Assembly: GCA_016712885.1 (NCBI GenBank)
Contig: JADJQF010000018.1
Span: 1 to 64,000 of the forward strand
Source: Candidatus Flexicrinis proximus
GTDB lineage: Bacteria; Chloroflexota; Anaerolineae; Aggregatilineales; Phototrophicaceae
Direction: 5' to 3'
DNA length: 64,000 bases
The notes beneath the pieces are model-generated. The model was not told the origin of the DNA. It saw only the letters and a list, made by a program, of their open reading frames with translations, and did no database searches. How positions within the stretch are numbered: the first letter of the stretch is position 1; each line of letters starts with the position of its first letter. Below are positions 59,269 to 64,000 of the stretch, piece by piece. The position numbers and the translations under genes are program-made.

Positions 59269-62200
59269 TTAGTTGCTGCCGCGCATGCCACCCGGCGCGG
59301 ACGGCGGGGGCAGAACTTCGGCGCTGCGGCTGCCCGCAGGCGTGTGCAGCAGTTCCGCCAGATCGACGAGCGCCTTGCCGCTCAGGGTGCGGTTCTTGAT
59401 CATCACGACGATCTTGTCGACGTTGGCGCTGGTCAGGGTCAGCTGAGGCACGTTGACTTCCGTGTAGGCCACGAGCTGCCCCACGTTCAACTTGACCTTG
59501 AGCGGGACCAGGCTGCTGTCGGCGAAGACCTTGACGAAGAACTGAACCTTGGCCAGTGACTTGGTCGACTTGACGAAGGCGGCCATATCCAGCGTGTCGC
59601 CGACCGCGAGCGTGACGCCCGAGTAGTCGACGAGCTGCTTGATCTTGCGGTTCTGCAGCAGCGAACCCTTGATGAGACCCGCGCAGCTTCCGCTGTGGGC
59701 CTGTCCAACCAGGCAGGTCATGGCCTTGGTCTGACCGGTGGTCGTCCAGCCATCAGGGATGTTGTTGGTGTCGGCATCGAGTTCGAAGTCGCCGTTGGTC
59801 AGCAGATCGGTGACAGCGATGTCGTTATCGGTGATATCGCCGGTGACGCTGGCGACCGCGATCGCGTCGTAGGCGAGGTCGGTGCTGGCCGCCGAATGCG
59901 TGATCGTGCAGGTATGTGCGCCTTCGACCACGGCGTCGTCGGTCGCGGTGACGGTGATGGTCTGCGCGGTCATGTAGTTGAGGCTGGTGAAGGTCAGCGT
60001 CGGGCTGCTGACATCGCACTGCGCGTCGTCGGTGACGGTGATCGTGACATCGCCGGTCGGTTCCGAGTCGAGCGAGACATCATAGGTGTCGGTCGCGCCG
60101 CCTTCTTCCACGGTCGCGTTCGTCGGGGGAGCGACAGTCACACCTGCGACGTCGTCGTCGGTGATGTTGCCGGTGACCGGTGACGGGACGTCGCCGTTAT
60201 AGGCTGCATCGGAGCTGGCCGCCGCATGGGTGATGGTGCAGGTATGCGCGCCCTCAGCGATTGCATCGTCGGTCGCGGTGACGGTGACCGTCTGCGGGGT
60301 GCTGAAGTCGCCGCTGGTGAAGGTCAGGGTCGGGGCGCTGACATCGCACTGCGCGTCGTCGGTGATGGTGATGGTCACATCGCCGGTCGGAGCAGACGAG
60401 AGCACGACGTCATAGGTGTCGGTCGCGCCGCCTTCGGCCACGTCAACAGAGGTCGGCGTGACGCCGATGCTGCCCGGTGTCGGCGTGAAGGTCAGGTTCA
60501 ACACCATCGTGCCGGCCGTCGCCGTCGGCGTAGCGCTCCAGCGCGAGACGACGATCGTGTAGGTCGTGCCACCGGTGACCGCCATATCGTTGATGAACGA
60601 CAGGAGGCTCGTACCGCCATCATCGTCGCAACCCACGCCCGTGAACGCCCCGTACGTACCCGTGTACGCCGAAAGGATTGTGTCGGTGTAGCTGCCGCTG
60701 CTGGTTTCGGTGTCGATATCGACCGTACCGTTGAACTGCGGCGTGAAGCTGTACCACATGTTGTGCGAGCCGACACCCGCGCCGCCAATACGGCAGGCAT
60801 GGTTCGGGTCGCCGACGGTGGTCGTCGCGAGCTGCGCGCCAGCCACGGTGTCGGTATACGGTGTCGCGGAGATCACCTTGCGGCCGGCGTATTCGTCATG
60901 CGACGGCGGGAACTGCGCGACGTCGAAGCCGAAGGTCACGCTCAGGCTGCCGGTGGCGCTGGGCAGGAGTTCTTCCCACTGCGAGACCTGCACGTAGACC
61001 GTCGTGCCGGCGGTCACAGCGTAGGAGAGCGAGGAATTGAAGCCGGTGCCGGCATCGTCGTCGCAGGCCCGCTGCGTGAACGCCGCGCCGTCGTGGGTGT
61101 AGACGCTGACGACGGTGTCCGGCGTGCCACCCGTATTGATCGCGCTGTTGGCGTTGGTGTTGACCAGCAGCTGCACGTCAGCCGCCGCGGTGACCGTGTA
61201 CCACACGTTCTGGAAGCGCGTCGAGGCGCCGCCAAACGCGCACGTGTGCACCGGGTCGCCAACGGAGACCGACGCGTACTTGATGTTCGCCTCGACGTCG
61301 GTCACGTCTGGTGACGAGGAGTCCGCCGCGCCGTTCACCAGTTCGGAGTTGGCGAACAGGTCGTTATCCGGCGCGCAGATGGCGCGCGAAACGGTGTTCG
61401 AATAGGCAGACTCGTCCGCCCCGCGGATGGCCTTGACGCGGTAGTCGTACAGAGCGCAGGCCAGACCGTCGTCGTCATAGTGGGTCGTGCCGGCCGGCAG
61501 GGTGGGCAGCGCGGTGAAGCCGCCGCCGTTGGTCTGCTTTTCGAGCACATAGCCGGTCTCGTCGGCCGCGGCGTCAGTCCAGTCCAGATCATGGTCGGTG
61601 GCATTGACGACGGTCAGGGTCAGACCGGTCGGCGCCAGCGGGCAGGCCCGCGCGGTATCCGTATCGGTGTTCGAGGGCAGCGAGGGCAGACCACCGTCGA
61701 CCGAAACCACGTAGTAGGTCAGCGCGCCGCAGGCCGCGGCCGTATCCGTGAAGGTCACGGTCGGCGCGGTGGTCGTGCCGGCAGACGCGTACGCCCCGCC
61801 GTCCTGTGACACGAAGACTTCGTAGCTGTCCGCGCTCGCCACTGCATCCCACTGCATGCTGACGGTGGTCGTGGTCGTGCCGGTGATCGTGAAGTTGGCT
61901 GGCGGCGTTCCCAGCATTCCGCCGACTGAAGCGAGCGCATCAACGCGCGGGAAGGTCACCGAGCCGGCGATGCGGTAGTCGGTCACGCCGACACCGGTCG
62001 CTTCGAGGTGCGCTTCGAGCGCTGCCGGGGTCATGGGAGACCCGCCGATATCCGAGGCTTCCTGAACCAGCGCGCCAACACCCAGCGCGTACGGGGTCGC
62101 CATCGAAGTGCCGCAGCTGTCAGCCCCGCTGGTGTTATCGAGCCCCAGCGAGAGGATGTCGCAGCCGGGGGCCAGCAGGTCGACCAGTTCACCGGCACCC

Positions 62201-63330
62201 TGCAGGTTGGTGGCGTTCGAATAGCAGCTCACCTTGTCCGGCTGGGCGTTGTCGGTGCAGGCGAGAAAGCCGATGGTGAAGGTTGCATCGCCGGTCGAGC
62301 CGACGCCGATGGCGCCGGTCGCGCAGCCCGGGCTGCTGATTTCAGTGGTCATGGCATCATTGCCGGTGGCGACGAAATTGGCCACGCCCTGACCGTTCAA
62401 GGTCCCGAAAGCGGTCACATACGCGGCGCTGCCGGCGTCGCAGGACGCCTGATCCGAGAAGTTGTCGCCGCCGAGGCTCATGTTGATCAGATCAATATCC
62501 GCCGCTTCCGACGGGTTGCTAGTGTTCCAGTCGATGACCCAGTCGAGCGCGCCAAGGATCACCACGTCAGTCGTGCTTCCGGTGGAAAACACCTTCAGTG
62601 CCGCGAATTCGACATCCGGCGCCACGCCCTGCGGGCCGGTGATCATACCGGCGACGTGCGTGCCGTGGCCGTGCTGATCTTCAGCGCTGCCAGTGCCGCC
62701 GATGCACGCACCGGGGGTCACCAGGTCAAGGAAGCACTCCTGCTCGAACAGGTCGTCCGCCAGACCCGCGTGCACCACACTAGCGGCTGAGTCGACGCCG
62801 GTGTCGATGATCGCCGCGCGGACGCCTTCGCCGGTGATGCCGATGCCCTGGATGGTGTCCGCGCCGGTCAGCGCGTTGGCTTCGACCATCGTGGTCTTAA
62901 TGACCTGATCCGCATTGATGGCATAGACGCCCGGCGCCGCCGCCAGAGCATCAACGGCTGTGCGGTTCACGCGCAGCGAAACGGCCGGGATGCGGTTGAA
63001 GGACGCGACCAGCTCGTACGATCCCGCCGGGATCGCGGCCAGCACCGAAGCGCGGGCTGCCGAGATATCGTCGACGGTGTTCTGGAGCGAGTTGCGCCCC
63101 TTGGACGTGTCGAAGTTAACGATGACGCCCACGGCGCCGGACAAGTCCTTGCCGTTGTCGTCCTGCAGTGCGCGCAGCACCGACGGCGAAATGAAGACCT
63201 TTCCGCCGGAAAGGCCCGGTCCGGTGGGCACGGGCAGCGGCTGCTGCGCACCAACCGACCCTGTCAGCAGCGCAATGAGCAGCAGCAGACAGAGTGTGAA
63301 TGTGAAACTTGACGTTCGATTACCTCGCAT
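59269..63330 (-). CDS. Secreted subtilase with Calx-beta-like repeats and MRGSN tail
   Basis: A 1353-residue protein with signal peptide MRGNRTSSFTFTLCLLLLIALLTG. The S8 catalytic triad is present: Asp176 (IIDTGVD), His222 (HGHGTHVAG), Ser409 (CGTSMATPYALG). An Fn3 pair follows (about 475-650), then two PPC-like HxC domains (HTCAFGGASTRFQNVWY, HACRIGGAGVGSHNMWYSF). Two nearly identical Calx-beta-like repeats come next (VAEGGATDTYDVVLSSAPTGDVTIT and VEEGGATDTYDVSLDSEPTGDVTIT). A jelly-roll-like domain and the tail EVLPPPSAPGGMRGSN end it. An extracellular protease. Confidence 0.85.
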   Translation of the reverse strand: MRGNRTSSFTFTLCLLLLIALLTGSVGAQQPLPVPTGPGLSGGKVFISPSVLRALQDDNGKDLSGAVGVIVNFDTSKGRNSLQNTVDDISAARASVLAAIPAGSYELVASFNRIPAVSLRVNRTAVDALAAAPGVYAINADQVIKTTMVEANALTGADTIQGIGITGEGVRAAIIDTGVDSAASVVHAGLADDLFEQECFLDLVTPGACIGGTGSAEDQHGHGTHVAGMITGPQGVAPDVEFAALKVFSTGSTTDVVILGALDWVIDWNTSNPSEAADIDLINMSLGGDNFSDQASCDAGSAAYVTAFGTLNGQGVANFVATGNDAMTTEISSPGCATGAIGVGSTGDATFTIGFLACTDNAQPDKVSCYSNATNLQGAGELVDLLAPGCDILSLGLDNTSGADSCGTSMATPYALGVGALVQEASDIGGSPMTPAALEAHLEATGVGVTDYRIAGSVTFPRVDALASVGGMLGTPPANFTITGTTTTTVSMQWDAVASADSYEVFVSQDGGAYASAGTTTAPTVTFTDTAAACGALTYYVVSVDGGLPSLPSNTDTDTARACPLAPTGLTLTVVNATDHDLDWTDAAADETGYVLEKQTNGGGFTALPTLPAGTTHYDDDGLACALYDYRVKAIRGADESAYSNTVSRAICAPDNDLFANSELVNGAADSSSPDVTDVEANIKYASVSVGDPVHTCAFGGASTRFQNVWYTVTAAADVQLLVNTNANSAINTGGTPDTVVSVYTHDGAAFTQRACDDDAGTGFNSSLSYAVTAGTTVYVQVSQWEELLPSATGSLSVTFGFDVAQFPPSHDEYAGRKVISATPYTDTVAGAQLATTTVGDPNHACRIGGAGVGSHNMWYSFTPQFNGTVDIDTETSSGSYTDTILSAYTGTYGAFTGVGCDDDGGTSLLSFINDMAVTGGTTYTIVVSRWSATPTATAGTMVLNLTFTPTPGSIGVTPTSVDVAEGGATDTYDVVLSSAPTGDVTITITDDAQCDVSAPTLTFTSGDFSTPQTVTVTATDDAIAEGAHTCTITHAAASSDAAYNGDVPSPVTGNITDDDVAGVTVAPPTNATVEEGGATDTYDVSLDSEPTGDVTITVTDDAQCDVSSPTLTFTSLNYMTAQTITVTATDDAVVEGAHTCTITHSAASTDLAYDAIAVASVTGDITDNDIAVTDLLTNGDFELDADTNNIPDGWTTTGQTKAMTCLVGQAHSGSCAGLIKGSLLQNRKIKQLVDYSGVTLAVGDTLDMAAFVKSTKSLAKVQFFVKVFADSSLVPLKVKLNVGQLVAYTEVNVPQLTLTSANVDKIVVMIKNRTLSGKALVDLAELLHTPAGSRSAEVLPPPSAPGGMRGSN

Positions 63331-63451
63331 TGTCTTACTCCCCCGAACTACACGAACAACTGAAAAACAACAATGATGGAATGATTGCCTAACACGAACC
63401 TAAAAGCTTATCCTGCGCTCATAATTATGTCAAATTTCTATTCGATTTGCT

Positions 63452-63578
63452 GACAAAACGCCGGCTGCGCCCGCAGATGCAGGGCGTGCGCTGCGCGTAC
63501 GGGCCAGAAGCGAGTCCAGAGGGCGCAGGCCCTCGGGTGGAGGTGCGGAGGCAAAGCCTCTGCGCCCTTATCCATAAC
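63452..63578 (+). repeat. Element B copy, decayed 5' part
   Basis: GAGTCCAGAGGGCGCAGGCCCTC and the terminal GCGGAGGC-AAA-GCCTCTGC (63545-63563), then CTTATCCATAAC, an end sequence seen after other copies. Confidence 0.7.
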
Positions 63579-63605
63579 GGACCCGCAATTTTGGGGGTTG
63601 GGGGG

Positions 63606-63642
63606 AAAAAAGGCAGGCCGCTCTCACAGAAAGCGGCCTGCC
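63606..63642 (-). terminator. Rho-independent terminator
   Basis: On the reverse strand GGCAGGCCGCT pairs with AGCGGCCTGCC and is followed by a U-run (complement of AAAAAA at 63606-63611). It ends the gene at 63656. Confidence 0.85.
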
Positions 63643-63655
63643 GGGGGAGTGAAGG

Positions 63656-64000
63656 TTAGGACGGCGCTTGCCGGAGCTGCGCGGCCAGGGCCGGCGGCCT
63701 GGACACTGACGAACTCAGGTGGATGTGCCGTTCCTGGGCCGAGGAGTCGTCGAAGGCAAGCATGGCATCGAGGACATGATAGGCGAGCGCGCCGCTGGCG
63801 AGATGCTCGGAGCCGTCCTGGATCGCGCGCGCCATGTCGGCCACGCCGATCCCGCGCTGCACGTCCGTGCGGGCGGTCAGCGGCACGGAGGTCCACTCTT
63901 TCGTGACAGGCGTCCAGACCTGTACTTCGCCGCCGAAGTTATTCGGGTCCGGCGCGCGGATCGAGCCCTCAGTCCCGTAGATTTCCAGGTGCGGCCCATA
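63656..64000 (-). CDS. Gfo/Idh/MocA oxidoreductase, N-terminus outside window
   Basis: A reverse-strand gene whose last 114 codons are visible; it runs off the right edge. The reading begins YGPHLEIYGTEGSIRAPDPNNFGGEVQVWTPVTKEW, the closing beta-strand pattern of Gfo/Idh/MocA family C-terminal domains (EIYGTEGSIR), then ARTDVQRGIGVADMARAIQDGSEHLASGALAYHVLDAMLAF, another family feature near the end. A fifth type of sugar oxidoreductase in this window. The NAD-binding half is not seen, so its motifs cannot be checked. Confidence 0.7.
   Translation of the reverse strand, partial: YGPHLEIYGTEGSIRAPDPNNFGGEVQVWTPVTKEWTSVPLTARTDVQRGIGVADMARAIQDGSEHLASGALAYHVLDAMLAFDDSSAQERHIHLSSSVSRPPALAAQLRQAPS

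Larger units (their letters stand above)
63331..63655. other. Intergenic region with repeat and terminator
   Basis: About 325 bp between two reverse-strand genes. It holds the subtilase promoter region, an element B copy and the terminator of the next gene. No extra gene was found. Confidence 0.6.

Overview
The window is GC-rich, densely coded DNA that reads most like a free-living, polysaccharide-degrading member of the Chloroflexota, perhaps Anaerolineae. This rests on the style of the proteins: many signal-peptide proteins built from PPC, Fn3-like, SH3-like and beta-propeller domains, DUF3352 proteins, Pro/Thr-rich lipoprotein linkers, and abundant GC-rich hairpin repeats between genes. 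No rRNA or tRNA gene was found to fix the lineage, so the placement is inference.

Layout. 1-4 kb: two DUF3352-type secreted proteins (one cut by the window edge), a BtrH_N/DUF4872 protein and a small unknown. 4-38 kb: phage structural genes (head-tail connector, tail-completion-like, tail/baseplate-like, appendage-like, HK97-type portal, large terminase) are spread among exported host-like proteins. These include a GNRAVQRLL-motif protein of the kind found near contractile injection systems, a PPC-repeat protein, an EF-hand-like twin pair, four Fn3-like paralogues, a beta-helix protein, beta-propeller proteins, an alpha/beta hydrolase, an M48 protease, a MurF-like ligase and a REC-PAS histidine kinase. 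No capsid, tape-measure, integrase or lysis gene was seen. 38-58 kb: a pectin/uronate catabolic region with a GntR regulator, GH88 hydrolase, SDR, Old-Yellow-Enzyme oxidoreductase, PL22 oligogalacturonate lyase, several Gfo/Idh/MocA oxidoreductases, a LacI regulator with two matching operators, a sugar ABC transporter, a YesL-like protein, UxaC, UxaA and another SDR. A small possible spike-tip protein sits inside this region. 58-64 kb: a PPOX flavoprotein, a 1353-residue secreted subtilase and the end of another Gfo/Idh/MocA gene.

How the genes work together. The transporter (47-51 kb) would import oligo-uronides. PL22 and GH88 would cut them to monomers. UxaC and UxaA would carry galacturonate towards 2-keto-3-deoxygluconate, with the reductase step between them filled by one of the local oxidoreductases. 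The secreted proteins probably form the cell surface and its hydrolytic equipment.

Three things stand out. First, an intergenic repeat (element B, about 150 bp) occurs about 20 times and can fold into up to five consecutive hairpins, with paired base changes between copies. Second, large secreted proteins share a C-terminal domain followed by a Pro-rich tail ending in (M/L)RGSN. Third, the phage morphogenesis genes are dispersed rather than clustered, several with a short hairpin repeat (element A) a fixed 35-40 bp before the start codon.
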